Shown: positions 15,967-24,458 of the stretch, in pieces
How the letters are laid out: each line of letters starts with the position of its first letter
Numbering within the stretch: the stretch's first letter is position 1
Assembly: GCA_016930015.1 (NCBI GenBank)
Contig: JAFGHR010000049.1
Span: 1-41,498, forward strand
Direction: 5' to 3'
Source of the DNA: Anaerolineae bacterium
GTDB lineage: Bacteria > Chloroflexota > Anaerolineae > Aggregatilineales > Aggregatilineaceae
Length of the DNA: 41,498 nucleotides
Program-made: the position numbers and the translations under genes
Notes under the pieces: generated by a model
The model's input: the letters and a program-made list of their open reading frames with translations, nothing else
The model's database searches: none
What the model was told of the DNA's origin: nothing

Positions 15967-16544
15967 TTCCCATACGCGTGCTGGTTCTGATCACCATCGT
16001 GTGCGCGATGAGCGCCGGACTGGTAGCCGGGGCGCGCGCGATCGGCCAGACCACCACTCCGCCGCCGACCTTCCTTGAAACGGGCGGCTGCGAGCAGCCC
16101 TGCTGGCAGGGAATCAAACCCGGCAAGGCCCGGCGCGAACAGTTTTTTTACGCGCTCGACGATTACAGCCCCTACGGCGGCCACGTATCGGACCAGGGCG
16201 ACGAGATCATCACCATGATGGAACTATCGATATACGGGGCGCTGACCGTGGCCGACGTGATGCGCGAATTCGGCCCACCGGAGCGCGTGGGCTGCATCGG
16301 CCTGGATCGCACCACCCTGTATCCTGGCGGTGACTGGGTGACATCCGTGCAGTTGTATTTCGCTGGTGGCTTGATCGCGGTTAACGCGCTGCGCCCCGGC
16401 GATGTGCTGCGCCTGACACCCGATATGCGGGTGCGCTCGATCCGCTATTACGCGCCCGGCGACCCGGCCTACCCTATCGGGCAAACGACCGGCTGGTTTG
16501 GTTTCGCGTCCAGCCCAGCCCCCTATTTAGCCTGCCACCGTTGA
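15963..16544 (+). CDS. Secreted 'CWQG' protein, second of a coupled pair
   Basis: The product has 193 residues from ATG 15963, which overlaps the preceding TGA by four bases; an earlier in-frame codon at 15912 would lie inside the previous gene. A signal peptide covers about residues 1-28. The mature part starts with a TTTPPPT linker, then GGCEQPCWQGIKPG (about 40-53), TVADVMREFGPP (about 95-106) and RLTPDMRVRSIRYYA. It is a clear paralogue of the gene before it, shorter by about 40 residues. Extra cysteines (near positions 110 and 191) are not shared. Function unknown; the overlap suggests the two proteins act together or form a heteromer. Confidence 0.7.
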   Translation: MIPIRVLVLITIVCAMSAGLVAGARAIGQTTTPPPTFLETGGCEQPCWQGIKPGKARREQFFYALDDYSPYGGHVSDQGDEIITMMELSIYGALTVADVMREFGPPERVGCIGLDRTTLYPGGDWVTSVQLYFAGGLIAVNALRPGDVLRLTPDMRVRSIRYYAPGDPAYPIGQTTGWFGFASSPAPYLACHR

Positions 16545-16587
16545 GGGGAATCCAGCCCACCCCCCGCTACCTCGGATACCGGAGCGC

Positions 16588-16596
16588 TGTTATACT
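16588..16596 (+). promoter_or_regulatory. Extended -10 promoter for pfkA
   Basis: TGTTATACT fits TGnTATAAT and lies 31 bases before the pfkA start. No good -35 is present, which is usual for extended -10 promoters. Confidence 0.5.
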
Positions 16597-16626
16597 GGTA
16601 ACGTGGAATCGGCGAAGGAGGGACAT

Positions 16627-17601
16627 ATGATGAAACGTATTGCGGTGCTGACCAGCGGTGGTGATGCCCCCGGCATGAACGCGGCTATACGATCCGTGGT
16701 GCGCTGTGGGCTTGAACGCGGCTGGGAGGTATTCGGCGTGAATCACGGGTACAGCGGGCTGGTGTCGGGCAATTTCCGCAACATGGGCGCGCGCGACGTC
16801 GGCGGTATCATCCAGCAGGGCGGCACGATCCTGGGCAGCGCGCGCTGTCCGGAATTCCAGACCGAAGACGGGCGGCGCAAAGCGCTGCGCGAACTCAACC
16901 AGGAAGGTATCGAAGCGTTGGTCGTCATCGGCGGCAACGGTTCGCAGACCGGCGCGAACGCCCTGAACAGCATGGGCTTCCCGGTGGTGGGCGTGGCCTC
17001 GACCATCGATAACGACCTGGTCGGCTCCCAGATTACGCTCGGTGTGGATACCGCGCTAAACATCGCGCTGGAAGCCATCGACCGGCTGAAAGTTACCGCG
17101 TCTTCGCACCAGCGGGCCTTTCTGGTCGAGGTGATGGGGCGCAACTGCGGCTACCTGGCGCTGATGGCCGGGATCGCGGGCGGCGCGGAAGCCGTGGTCA
17201 TTCCAGAGATCGACACCCCGCCCGAAGCGCTCGCCGACGAGATTCAGTTATCCTATGAACGCGGCAAAGCACACGCGATCATCGTCGTGGCTGAAGGCTC
17301 GCACTACAACGCCGCCGGGCTGGCGGCCTACTTCAAGGAGCATAACGAGGAACTCGGTTTTGGGCTGCGCGTGACTACGCTCGGCCATGTCCAGCGCGGC
17401 GGGATGCCCGGCGCCTATGACCGGCTGCTGGGTACACGGCTGGCCGCGCGCGCTGTCGATGAAATCGCCAAGGGTAATACCGGCGTGTTGTGCGGCGTGC
17501 TGCTGGGCGACATCGGCACCACGCCCTATGCGGAAGTCGTCGGCAAAACCAAGGCGATCGACCCGGCGCTGTTCGAACTGGCGCGGGTGCTGTCTTATTG
17601 A
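16627..17601 (+). CDS. pfkA: 6-phosphofructokinase (ATP-type)
   Basis: The 324-residue enzyme phosphorylates fructose 6-phosphate to fructose 1,6-bisphosphate, the committed step of glycolysis. AAGGAGGG sits 4 bases before ATG 16627, so the upstream in-frame codon at 16603 is rejected. Visible motifs: LTSGGDAPGMNAAIR (8-22), GGNGSQTGA (102-110), STIDND (125-130, D128 catalytic), SSHQR (159-163), VEVMGRNCG (167-175) and GHVQRGG. The position equivalent to E. coli G104 is glycine (G105), and that of G124 is serine, not lysine, which argues for ATP over pyrophosphate. The position of the Mg-binding D103 is asparagine (N104), a notable substitution. A hairpin at 17628-17655 ends the unit. Confidence 0.95.
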   Translation: MMKRIAVLTSGGDAPGMNAAIRSVVRCGLERGWEVFGVNHGYSGLVSGNFRNMGARDVGGIIQQGGTILGSARCPEFQTEDGRRKALRELNQEGIEALVVIGGNGSQTGANALNSMGFPVVGVASTIDNDLVGSQITLGVDTALNIALEAIDRLKVTASSHQRAFLVEVMGRNCGYLALMAGIAGGAEAVVIPEIDTPPEALADEIQLSYERGKAHAIIVVAEGSHYNAAGLAAYFKEHNEELGFGLRVTTLGHVQRGGMPGAYDRLLGTRLAARAVDEIAKGNTGVLCGVLLGDIGTTPYAEVVGKTKAIDPALFELARVLSY

Positions 17602-17627
17602 CACCAGCAGCCCCCACGAAAAACACA

Positions 17628-17655
17628 CAAGGACGGCCCGGCGGGGTCGTCCTTG
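17628..17655 (+). terminator. Terminator-like hairpin after pfkA
   Basis: CAAGGACGGCC pairs with GGTCGTCCTTG across a short CGGCGG loop, 26 bases after the pfkA stop. No strong T-run follows. Confidence 0.6.
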
Positions 17656-17690
17656 CTCATAGAATCGTCACACTTAACAGGTTTTTTGAT

Positions 17691-17882
17691 CAACGCCTTC
17701 CCCCTAATCCCCCTTCCAGCCAAGCTGGACGGGGGACTTAACAACGCGCGATCGGAGATCACGCGCGATCCTTGATCGCGTAAGATCGACTGTTTTTCTC
17801 CCCTCCAAAGCTCGGCTGGGGAGGGAAACCGGGCATAACCTGCGGGCTTAAGCCCGCGGACTGTGTCCGGAGAGGAGGGGCG
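17691..17882 (+). repeat. MITE-like dispersed repeat, copy 5 (ends degenerate)
   Basis: It contains the CAACGCCTTCCCCCTAA start block, hairpin A, an expanded centre with two GCGCGATC units plus the perfect hairpin CGCGATC-CTT-GATCGCG, hairpin B, and a hairpin C (GCGGGCTTAAGCCCGC, about 17842-17857), ending GAGGGGCG. The terminal inverted repeats are not recognisable: only AGAATCG on the left and CAGCAATTCGC on the right faintly recall them. It sits between convergent genes, directly against a gene fragment. Confidence 0.7.
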
Positions 17883-17883
17883 T

Positions 17884-18000
17884 CTCAGCAATTCGCATGC
17901 CGGAATTGTGCGCAAAACGGACAAACAGCGTAACGTCAGTGATCGCGCCGTTCGGCGATTCCGGCAGGATGGAAAACAGCATGCCGCGCGGATACTGCTT
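17884..18000 (-). pseudogene. Gene fragment downstream of the oxidoreductase
   Basis: Immediately after the stop of the Gfo/Idh gene, the same minus-strand frame stays open for 39 codons and reads like real protein, for example YPRGMLFSILPES and GAITDVTLFVRFAHNSG. This resembles the beta-strand pattern (YPxGMxF, then I-x-x-VTLFxR) found in the N-terminal part of secreted Chloroflexota proteins, from memory and unverified. It has no start codon context and runs into repeat copy 5. It may be a remnant of a gene broken by rearrangement at the element. Chance openness is possible. Confidence 0.4.
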
Positions 18001-19086
18001 TCACAGCGTAACGCGGCATCCCTCGCCGTGGGACCGGTACGCCGCATCCAGCACGCGCTGTACAGCTACTCCATCCTCAAACGTGGGAATGGGGGCGATA
18101 GCCCGCCCGCGAATCGCGTCCACCATCAGGCCCGCGAGCTTGGCAAACGGGCCGAGCAAGATATTTTCTTCCGGGACCCAGGGCAGCGGCTCATACTCAG
18201 GTGGGATTTCAATTGGCTGGAGCGGCTGGCCCCGGCGGCGGCCCCACAACGTCATGTCGTTTTCGACGACTAACGCGCCCTCGGTGCCATGCACGGCCAG
18301 GCGCTGCGTCTCACCACCGGCCACCGCGCACAGGTTGATCACACCACGCAGCCCGCCGTCAAGGTCGAGCGCTATCACACCGCTGTCATCGCTGGTGACT
18401 TCACGTTCGCCGCTGCCGTCGGGCAAGGAGCGCACGGCAAAAGCCTGTGACGTGTGCAGCGACGCCGTCACGGCGCGCACCTCGCGCCCGCTCAGCCAGC
18501 GGAAGGCGTCGATAAAGTGGGAGCCGATAGCGCCCAACAACCCGCCGCCCTGCTCCGCATCCATCCACCAGTTCCAGGTCCGCTGCGGGTCCCAACGCAT
18601 AGCCGACATGTATGTACCTTCGAGCAGCACCGGTTCCCCGATGTAACCCTGGTCAACCAGCACGCGCTGGTAATAACGAGCGGGCAGGTAACGAAACTCA
18701 AAATCGACCACGTGCACACGATTCAGGCGCACAGCTTCCTTTAACATGTCGTCGGCTTCTTCGGTGTTCATGGCGAACGGTTTTTCGCACAACACGTGGG
18801 CACCGACCTGTAACGCGGCCAGCGTCATCGGTGCGTGCCAGGCAGGCGGTGTAACGATACTGATCAGGTCGGGCAGCACATCGACCAGCATTTGTTCATA
18901 GTCGGTGTACACCGCGCGCACACCGTATTCGTCAGCGACAGCCCTGGTTTTTTCCTCCGACCTGCCGCACAGCGCCACCACATTTACATCAGCATGACTC
19001 ATGAATCCAGGCAGTTGAACACGCGACCCAAACCCGGTTCCGATCACGGCCACGCGCAGCGGTTCCTGGTGTGTTTTTTCGGTCAT
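18001..19086 (-). CDS. Gfo/Idh/MocA family oxidoreductase
   Basis: This 361-residue NAD(P)-dependent enzyme acts on a sugar or polyol-like substrate in the cytoplasm. The Rossmann fold starts VAVIGTGFGSR (13-22), and the strongly conserved EKPFAMN is at 101-107. The substrate domain holds GGLLGAIGSHFIDAFRWLSG (about 178-197), with the histidine often used in catalysis. Length is normal. The substrate cannot be named; members include inositol, glucose-6-phosphate-like and UDP-sugar dehydrogenases. GAGGTGAG precedes ATG 19086. Only 18 bases separate it from the parvulin lipoprotein gene upstream, so the two are co-transcribed although no functional link is obvious. Confidence 0.92.
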   Translation of the reverse strand: MTEKTHQEPLRVAVIGTGFGSRVQLPGFMSHADVNVVALCGRSEEKTRAVADEYGVRAVYTDYEQMLVDVLPDLISIVTPPAWHAPMTLAALQVGAHVLCEKPFAMNTEEADDMLKEAVRLNRVHVVDFEFRYLPARYYQRVLVDQGYIGEPVLLEGTYMSAMRWDPQRTWNWWMDAEQGGGLLGAIGSHFIDAFRWLSGREVRAVTASLHTSQAFAVRSLPDGSGEREVTSDDSGVIALDLDGGLRGVINLCAVAGGETQRLAVHGTEGALVVENDMTLWGRRRGQPLQPIEIPPEYEPLPWVPEENILLGPFAKLAGLMVDAIRGRAIAPIPTFEDGVAVQRVLDAAYRSHGEGCRVTL

Positions 19087-19104
19087 AACATGTACTCACC
19101 TCGC

Positions 19105-20457
19105 TTACTCGGACTCGTCTGGTTCTGCCGGAGTTTCCGCCGGAGCCTCCGCCGGAGTTGACTCCGGTTTCAACGGCGGTTCAACGTCTTCAACGCCAAA
19201 CGGGTCGGCGGAACCCTCTGGCACGATAATATACTCATCATGCAGCAAAGGCGAAACATCCATCGGCAGCGGTTCCTGCGGAATAAAATCGACCCAGTTG
19301 TCGAAGTCTTCCACGTAGCCCGGATCATCCATATTACCCTCGACCCAGTCCAGGAAATACTGCTGGCGCGCCGCGTCGATATCCTCCGGGGTCAGCACGT
19401 CAAACACGGTTTCGACCACGCGCGCCACGTACCAGCCCTGCGTGATCGCGATCGGCCCCACGATATCACCGGGCGACGCGGCGAACAGCGCATCCAGCAC
19501 AACAACCGGCATCGTCTCGTCAGCGCGCCGGACCACGCGGCTGTACTCATCACCGGCTGGCGCGAGTCCGAACGACTCGCCAATAACGAGCATCGACTCA
19601 CCGGCTTCCAGGCGCGTGATCACCTCGGCGGCTTCTTCTTCCGAATCGACCAGGATATCCTGCACGCGCAGCCCAACCCCCGCCGACGAATCACCTTCGA
19701 GCGCTTCCGGCTCCTGGCCGATCAGGAATTCGAGTTCGGAATATAACGTGCGCGCCCGCACAATCCGGCGGAAGTCTTCCTCGGTCATGCCGGTAAAGAT
19801 CGCCATCTGCTCCAAAAAGTCGGCGTATACCGCGTCGAACTCCGGCGGCAGTGCGCCCTGTGTCCCGACCTGCAACCCCAGAAATTCGGCCAGCCGTGCG
19901 TCAAACTGGTACAGATCAACGTCCAGGTTACGGCGGATCGCCTCTTCCATCGTGATCGCGTCGATGACCATAATACGCTGCACCTGGACACCGAAGCTGT
20001 TGCTGTCGGCCAGCGTTACAAACAATGACAATGTCATCTGGTTTACGGGCAGTGTGAGATCAAGCACCTCGTCCACACCGAGTTCTTCGGCGCGCCGCGC
20101 GACCTGCCAGAGACGATACCAGCGCTCGAACCGCACCTGCTTCTGGAACGCGTCCAGCGTGATATCGATACTGCCGACCCGCGTGATCACCGTGGCGGGG
20201 TCAACGTCCGGGCTGTTGGTTGGAATCGCGTAGGGGGTGGATGTGGCGGTCGGCGACGGTGACGGTCCTGGCGTCGGTGAGGGATGTTCCAATACCCAGG
20301 CGGTCTGGGCCTGAAGCGTTTCTTCCGCGCCTTCTTCGACGTGGATCACGTCCCGGCTCTCATCACCTGATGAACACGCGGCCAGGCTCATCGCCAGCGC
20401 CACGACCACCAGCACCATACCGATCACAACACTACAACGGTTCCTACGACGGTTCAT
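19105..20457 (-). CDS. Parvulin/SurA-type peptidyl-prolyl isomerase lipoprotein
   Basis: The 450-residue protein starts at ATG 20457 (GAGGTG at good spacing; an in-frame codon at 20529 is rejected because it precedes the signal peptide). The signal peptide ends in a lipobox, MSLAAC, with C28 as the lipidated residue. A Ser/Pro/Thr linker (about 58-75) leads to a SurA-N-like helical region (about 90-280). A rotamase-like domain follows (VQDILVDSEEEAAEVITRLEAG, FGLAPAGDEYSRVVRR, DIVGPIAITQGWYVARV; about 295-385). The tail is acidic with repeated PAE/TPAE units. It should help fold secreted proteins at the outer face of the membrane, like PrsA. Whether it has isomerase activity is not certain from sequence. 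Confidence 0.85.
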   Translation of the reverse strand: MNRRRNRCSVVIGMVLVVVALAMSLAACSSGDESRDVIHVEEGAEETLQAQTAWVLEHPSPTPGPSPSPTATSTPYAIPTNSPDVDPATVITRVGSIDITLDAFQKQVRFERWYRLWQVARRAEELGVDEVLDLTLPVNQMTLSLFVTLADSNSFGVQVQRIMVIDAITMEEAIRRNLDVDLYQFDARLAEFLGLQVGTQGALPPEFDAVYADFLEQMAIFTGMTEEDFRRIVRARTLYSELEFLIGQEPEALEGDSSAGVGLRVQDILVDSEEEAAEVITRLEAGESMLVIGESFGLAPAGDEYSRVVRRADETMPVVVLDALFAASPGDIVGPIAITQGWYVARVVETVFDVLTPEDIDAARQQYFLDWVEGNMDDPGYVEDFDNWVDFIPQEPLPMDVSPLLHDEYIIVPEGSADPFGVEDVEPPLKPESTPAEAPAETPAEPDESE

Positions 20458-20541
20458 ATTTTCACCTCGGAAAAAAGCTGCCTGCAAAACGACGGAACAG
20501 CACACCGCAGCCGGGCCGCAATCGGGCAACGGCGCGACTGG

Positions 20542-22710
20542 TTACCCGTTATACGCGCTCACCCACTGTTTGATAGTACCGTGCCAACTGGCTCCCGGTT
20601 CAAGTGCCAGCGGCCAGATGTGCAGGTAGACCGTGCCCTGGTAGCCGCGCTCGTAGCCCGCTTCGCTCATGGTGACCGTTTCAAGCGGAAAGGCCCACAG
20701 CGTGCACGGCTGGTCAAACCCGGTCGTCAAACGGATCGCCCGCAGCCGGGTCACGGTGGTGCAGCGCGTCACGTTGGTGTACTCGGCCATTTTACCCGGT
20801 GACCGAGGTTCGTTTACGCCGTTCACCGTCAAAAAGACGTGCTCCGGGGACTGCCCACCGTCAAAACCTGCCGCCAGTTCGACCGCAAAACGCACATCGA
20901 CCGGGATGTCAGCCTGGTTTTGCACCGTGTACTGGCAGCTAAAACTATCGCCACCGCGCCGGAAATCAAACTGCTTGGTCACGCGCACCGGGCAGTGCTG
21001 GTCACCAACCCATACATACCCGTCCCGGAATAGAGTCACACGCGCCGTGTCGCCGTTCGCCTCAGCCGCGCTGACGGTATAGGGCAGACTCACAAAGTCG
21101 CCCTGCTCGCCGTAAAACGCGCGGTAAAACGCGTTCAGATCAACATCGTCACGCAAAAAGTGATCCAGAAACGCCCCGCGCCGGTACCAGTCGGTGAGCA
21201 GCGCCCGCTCGATTCCGGCCTCTTTGGCACGCACCGCGTTACGGTTATCGAAGGACACGCCCTGCTGTTCCATCTCCGGCGTGACCAGTTGGCCGTTAGC
21301 CGCCGCGCGGCGAATCGCGGCGTGATACCCTTCTTCGCGGCGCGTCATCACGTTGAGCAGGTTATAACGCAGCGGGCGCGAGTCCAGTTCCAGCAGCATA
21401 CCGCCCGCGCTCGGCTTCCAGATCGCGTTAAAATCGGGGCCGGTCAGCACCACTTCGTCCATGCAGTCTTTGGTGAAATCAAACTGCCGGACGGCCAGCG
21501 GCGGATCGTGCCCTTCGGCCAGCGCTTCGGCCTCGATCAGATTGGCGTAGTTCGATATACGGAAGTTAAACAGGTAAATGCCGCCAAACAACCCGTGCCA
21601 GTAGGCGTCATTCGCCTGGGCACGCCATAACAGGTCCAACGCCTGATCCTTAACCGGCCCGTCGATCATGGCGTGGACTTTGTCGGCCACCATCAGCATA
21701 CGCTTGTGCATCTGGTTGACCTCGTCGTATTTGACCATGAAGTTACGCCAAGTGCTGCCGCGCAGGTAGCGCAGCACGTCGTCGCGGCCCTGGTCTTGCA
21801 TGTCCTGCTTGACGTGTTCCAGCTCGCGGAATCGATCAGCGGGCAGCGACCACTGCCCCATCTCGAAATAACTCGCCGTGGGCAGGTACACGCGCCCCAA
21901 CGCCGGGTACTGGTCGATGTAATCACACGGGCGGATTGTCTCCAACCAGCCGCTTTCCGCGTCGAGCGCCGCGAACAGGGTTTCCACGTACTGCCCACCG
22001 CCCCAGCAGTGATCGTAGGTGCCCGGCCACACGCCGAATTTTTCGCCATCATCGCCCATAAACGCGAGCTTGGGCTGGCCGTTGGGCAGTTGTTCAGCGC
22101 CCTGATCGCGCAGCCACCGGATCACGTTGGGCACCGTGTCCCACGGGATCGCGTAACGCAGATAACTCAACGTGGGGAATACGCGCACGGTAACGCCCTG
22201 CTCCTCGCTGACAAAACAGCCGAACAGGTCGCGCTCCTTGTTATATCCGGCAGCCTCGAAGTGTGTGTCATCGATGATCACGTATTCGATCCCGGCCTGG
22301 GCGATGGATCGCGCCAGGTGCGGCTCCCAGACCCGTTCGGCCAGCCACATCCCGCGCGGCTGCATGCCGAACACGCCGGTCACCGTCTGGCTGAGCTTGG
22401 TGATCTGGCCCTGTTTATCGGCGTCGGGCAGCACGGTCAGCAGCGGCTCATAATACCCGCCGGACAGCACTTCAAGCTGGCCGCGTTCTACCAGCGCCCG
22501 CACACGTTCGAGCAGCGGCTGCTGGTGCGCCATCAGGTAATCGAGCAGGCTGCCGGTAAAATGCACCGCGCACCGCACACCGGGGTGCCGCTCCATCAGG
22601 TCCAAAAACGGCTCGTAGCCCACTTCGACCACGTGTTCATTCACAAAATCGAACTGGCCCACCGGCTGGTGATTGTGAAATACCAGTGACAGGTATATGG
22701 ACGCGGACAT
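20542..22710 (-). CDS. GH57 4-alpha-glucanotransferase/alpha-amylase-like enzyme
   Basis: The 722-residue protein starts at ATG 22710 (GGGGGAAAA upstream). GH57 motifs are clear: HNHQP (12-16), GGYYEP (84-89), WLAERVWEP (122-130, E125 the likely nucleophile) and MGDDGEKFG (218-226, D220 or D221 the acid). After the catalytic barrel come regions matching the DUF1925 and DUF1926 tails, as in the Thermococcus litoralis 4-alpha-glucanotransferase. It lacks a signal peptide, so it works in the cytoplasm on maltodextrin or glycogen chains, transferring or hydrolysing alpha-1,4 links. It would supply or rework chains for the phosphorylase at 5090. Transferase versus amylase activity cannot be settled from sequence. 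An extended -10 element lies upstream; the lipoprotein gene follows 84 bases downstream. Confidence 0.92.
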   Translation of the reverse strand: MSASIYLSLVFHNHQPVGQFDFVNEHVVEVGYEPFLDLMERHPGVRCAVHFTGSLLDYLMAHQQPLLERVRALVERGQLEVLSGGYYEPLLTVLPDADKQGQITKLSQTVTGVFGMQPRGMWLAERVWEPHLARSIAQAGIEYVIIDDTHFEAAGYNKERDLFGCFVSEEQGVTVRVFPTLSYLRYAIPWDTVPNVIRWLRDQGAEQLPNGQPKLAFMGDDGEKFGVWPGTYDHCWGGGQYVETLFAALDAESGWLETIRPCDYIDQYPALGRVYLPTASYFEMGQWSLPADRFRELEHVKQDMQDQGRDDVLRYLRGSTWRNFMVKYDEVNQMHKRMLMVADKVHAMIDGPVKDQALDLLWRAQANDAYWHGLFGGIYLFNFRISNYANLIEAEALAEGHDPPLAVRQFDFTKDCMDEVVLTGPDFNAIWKPSAGGMLLELDSRPLRYNLLNVMTRREEGYHAAIRRAAANGQLVTPEMEQQGVSFDNRNAVRAKEAGIERALLTDWYRRGAFLDHFLRDDVDLNAFYRAFYGEQGDFVSLPYTVSAAEANGDTARVTLFRDGYVWVGDQHCPVRVTKQFDFRRGGDSFSCQYTVQNQADIPVDVRFAVELAAGFDGGQSPEHVFLTVNGVNEPRSPGKMAEYTNVTRCTTVTRLRAIRLTTGFDQPCTLWAFPLETVTMSEAGYERGYQGTVYLHIWPLALEPGASWHGTIKQWVSAYNG

Positions 22711-22762
22711 AGGCTTTTCCCCCGGTATACACATGGGTCACGCGGAACTAAACAATGCGGGG

Positions 22763-22771
22763 ATTGTATCA
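22763..22771 (-). promoter_or_regulatory. Extended -10 promoter for the GH57 gene
   Basis: On the minus strand TGATACAAT is a close match to TGnTATAAT, 53 bases upstream of ATG 22710. No good -35 is visible. Confidence 0.5.
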
Positions 22772-22830
22772 CACTTCATGCGAATGGCCGTATAAACGCG
22801 TGTGCCAACGCAACAACACGCCAGGACGGC

Positions 22831-23376
22831 TCAGATCGGCAAACCGGGGATGATGCGGCCCCGCACCTGGGCTTTGTACACGCGGTACGGCTCGCCGATG
22901 GAACGTTCCAGGCTTTCTTCTTCGAGCGTGATCAGCACCAGCAGCCCGGCCCACCAGACCGGCACCAGGACCACCCCGGCCACCGATCCATTCAGGATCG
23001 CCCAGCCGAGGCACCATATAAGTTCACCCAAATAGATCGGGTTGCGCACGACGGTGTATAGGCCGCCGGTCGTTAACGCCGTGTGTTCGTCGGCCACATT
23101 GAGCGGTCGAATCAACCCGCACGGCGCCAGCGCCGCCACGCCCCCGCCGATCAACAATACCGTGCCCAACACACCCAGTCCAGCCGGCACGTGAAAACGG
23201 GTTTGCTCGACACCGGGCAGCACCAGCACACACCGGCCCAGGTCGAACAAGGCGACCATCACCGCGCCATATAACGTCAAGCGCCCTAACCGGCGGCTGC
23301 TCACGACACCGCAGCAGCCTACCAAACCGGCCATACTCACAAATGCCCAGAAAAACGGGTTCGTCACAACAGCCAT
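22831..23376 (-). CDS. Isoprenylcysteine carboxyl methyltransferase-like membrane protein
   Basis: The 181-residue protein has about five hydrophobic segments. The C-terminal half carries the ICMT/PEMT signature: GLYTVVRNPIYLGELIW (about 104-120), then EEESLERSIGEPYRVYKAQVR (about 148-168), where E-E and the Y-x-x-Y pattern bind S-adenosylmethionine at the membrane face. Bacterial members methylate small lipids or isoprenoid-type substrates and rarely true prenylcysteines; the substrate is unknown. AAGGAGG lies 9 bases before ATG 23376, which is preferred over an in-frame codon at 23397. The gene is transcribed away from the response regulator at 23784. Confidence 0.85.
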   Translation of the reverse strand: MAVVTNPFFWAFVSMAGLVGCCGVVSSRRLGRLTLYGAVMVALFDLGRCVLVLPGVEQTRFHVPAGLGVLGTVLLIGGGVAALAPCGLIRPLNVADEHTALTTGGLYTVVRNPIYLGELIWCLGWAILNGSVAGVVLVPVWWAGLLVLITLEEESLERSIGEPYRVYKAQVRGRIIPGLPI

Positions 23377-23513
23377 CAGATTGATCCTCCTTCTCACGCC
23401 AGCGGCGAGTTATCCGCCTGCCCGGCGATCACGGTGTGAAGCCGCAAGTCATCGGATAAGGTAACATATTCGCTTTCCAGCGGCTTCCTGCTTGTCACAG
23501 ATCAGTATTCCTC

Positions 23514-23543
23514 ATTATGGACTCTCCCCCTTGTATGGATCAA
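23514..23543 (-). promoter_or_regulatory. Possible promoter for the ICMT-like gene
   Basis: On the minus strand TTGATC (23543-23538) and CATAAT (23519-23514) are 18 bases apart. The resulting leader of about 130 bases contains an 8-bp inverted repeat, GAAGCCGC/GCGGCTTC, separated by about 40 bases, which may fold in the RNA. Confidence 0.4.
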
Positions 23544-23665
23544 CAGGCAAATTGATTCTTCCGACTGGCAAAAACATGCTATGCTAGTGGCGGTGCAGGG
23601 CCGGACACAACCCGTACCCGGCGCCAAACACAGGGACAGGGAGGGCACCTGGCGCCTTGATCACG

Positions 23666-23695
23666 TTGGGGCGACAACTGATTAGGCTGTACAAT
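23666..23695 (+). promoter_or_regulatory. Possible promoter for the response regulator at 23784
   Basis: TTGGGG (23666-23671) and TACAAT (23690-23695) are 18 bases apart. The -10 is strong and the -35 weak. The rest of the 407-base divergent gap shows no gene. Confidence 0.45.
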
Positions 23696-23783
23696 AGGGA
23701 TAACTTACCTGGCACTAACCCAATGATCATGACCGGGCAGGGGCGGCTGTGGCGGGCTGGACCAGCAAAAAGAAGGTGCGCTG

Positions 23784-24458
23784 ATGGTTTGGAAAGTCGT
23801 GTCGGTTGAAGACGAACCGGAAATCGCTGAATTGATAAGACTTGTGCTCGATCACCCGCAGATCGAGATTCAAACAGCCGATACCGGGCCGGAAGGGTTA
23901 GCGCTGGTTAAGGCGCAAAAACCCGACCTGGTTACGCTGGACGTGATGCTGCCCGGCATGAACGGATGGGATATTTATGACGCCATTCGCGCAGACGATG
24001 AACTCAAACTCATTCCCATTATCATGCTCTCGGTCACCAGCGTCAGGACCGAGCGGCGGCAGGCATTTCTTGGCAGCCGGATCAACTTATATGTCACCAA
24101 GCCGTTCGATATTGTGCAGCTTCGGCGTGAAGTCGCGGGCATGTTGGGCAGCAAAGACCTTTGGACGCCGCCCAAACCGCCTGTCGCATGTATGTTTGAT
24201 GCGCCTGATCAGGAAGAAACACTTCAGTCGCTCTCACCGGACGCCAGAACTACCGCTGAACTGATCACCGCCGCCAGCATACCAACCGGCCAACCGCCGC
24301 TGCCAGACCCGGCCAATTACCCGGTGCACCCGGCGATCCTGCATGATGCAGACCGGCTTGATGCGGACCGGCAGCAGCAATCTCAGGTTCGCCGCCGCCG
24401 GGCCACGGCTGGCACACGGCTGCGTCCGAATGTCTTACGAGCACGACGCCACCATTAG
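23784..24458 (+). CDS. Response regulator, receiver with disordered C-terminus
   Basis: The 224-residue protein begins MVWKVVSVEDEPE. The receiver (1-122) has E9-D10-E11, phospho-acceptor D53 (LVTLDVMLPG), S83 and K106 (VTKPFD). After residue 125 the chain is rich in proline, alanine and arginine, ending RRRRATAGTRLRPN and RARRHH; no output domain is seen. The basic end is unlike the acidic tails of neighbours and could reflect a late frameshift, although no homologous continuation is evident in the other frames. No kinase gene is adjacent. GAAGGTG precedes the start. Confidence 0.85.
   Translation: MVWKVVSVEDEPEIAELIRLVLDHPQIEIQTADTGPEGLALVKAQKPDLVTLDVMLPGMNGWDIYDAIRADDELKLIPIIMLSVTSVRTERRQAFLGSRINLYVTKPFDIVQLRREVAGMLGSKDLWTPPKPPVACMFDAPDQEETLQSLSPDARTTAELITAASIPTGQPPLPDPANYPVHPAILHDADRLDADRQQQSQVRRRRATAGTRLRPNVLRARRHH

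Noticed and set aside
17691..17882. Repeat cluster considered as a CRISPR array or attachment site
   Set aside because: The repeats are single hairpin-rich units spread over the window, without regular spacers, and no cas or integrase genes are nearby.
21673..22689. 338-codon plus-strand open frame opposite the GH57 gene
   Set aside because: It lies fully antisense to a gene with all family motifs, and its His/Val/Gln-rich translation matches a GC-rich shadow frame.
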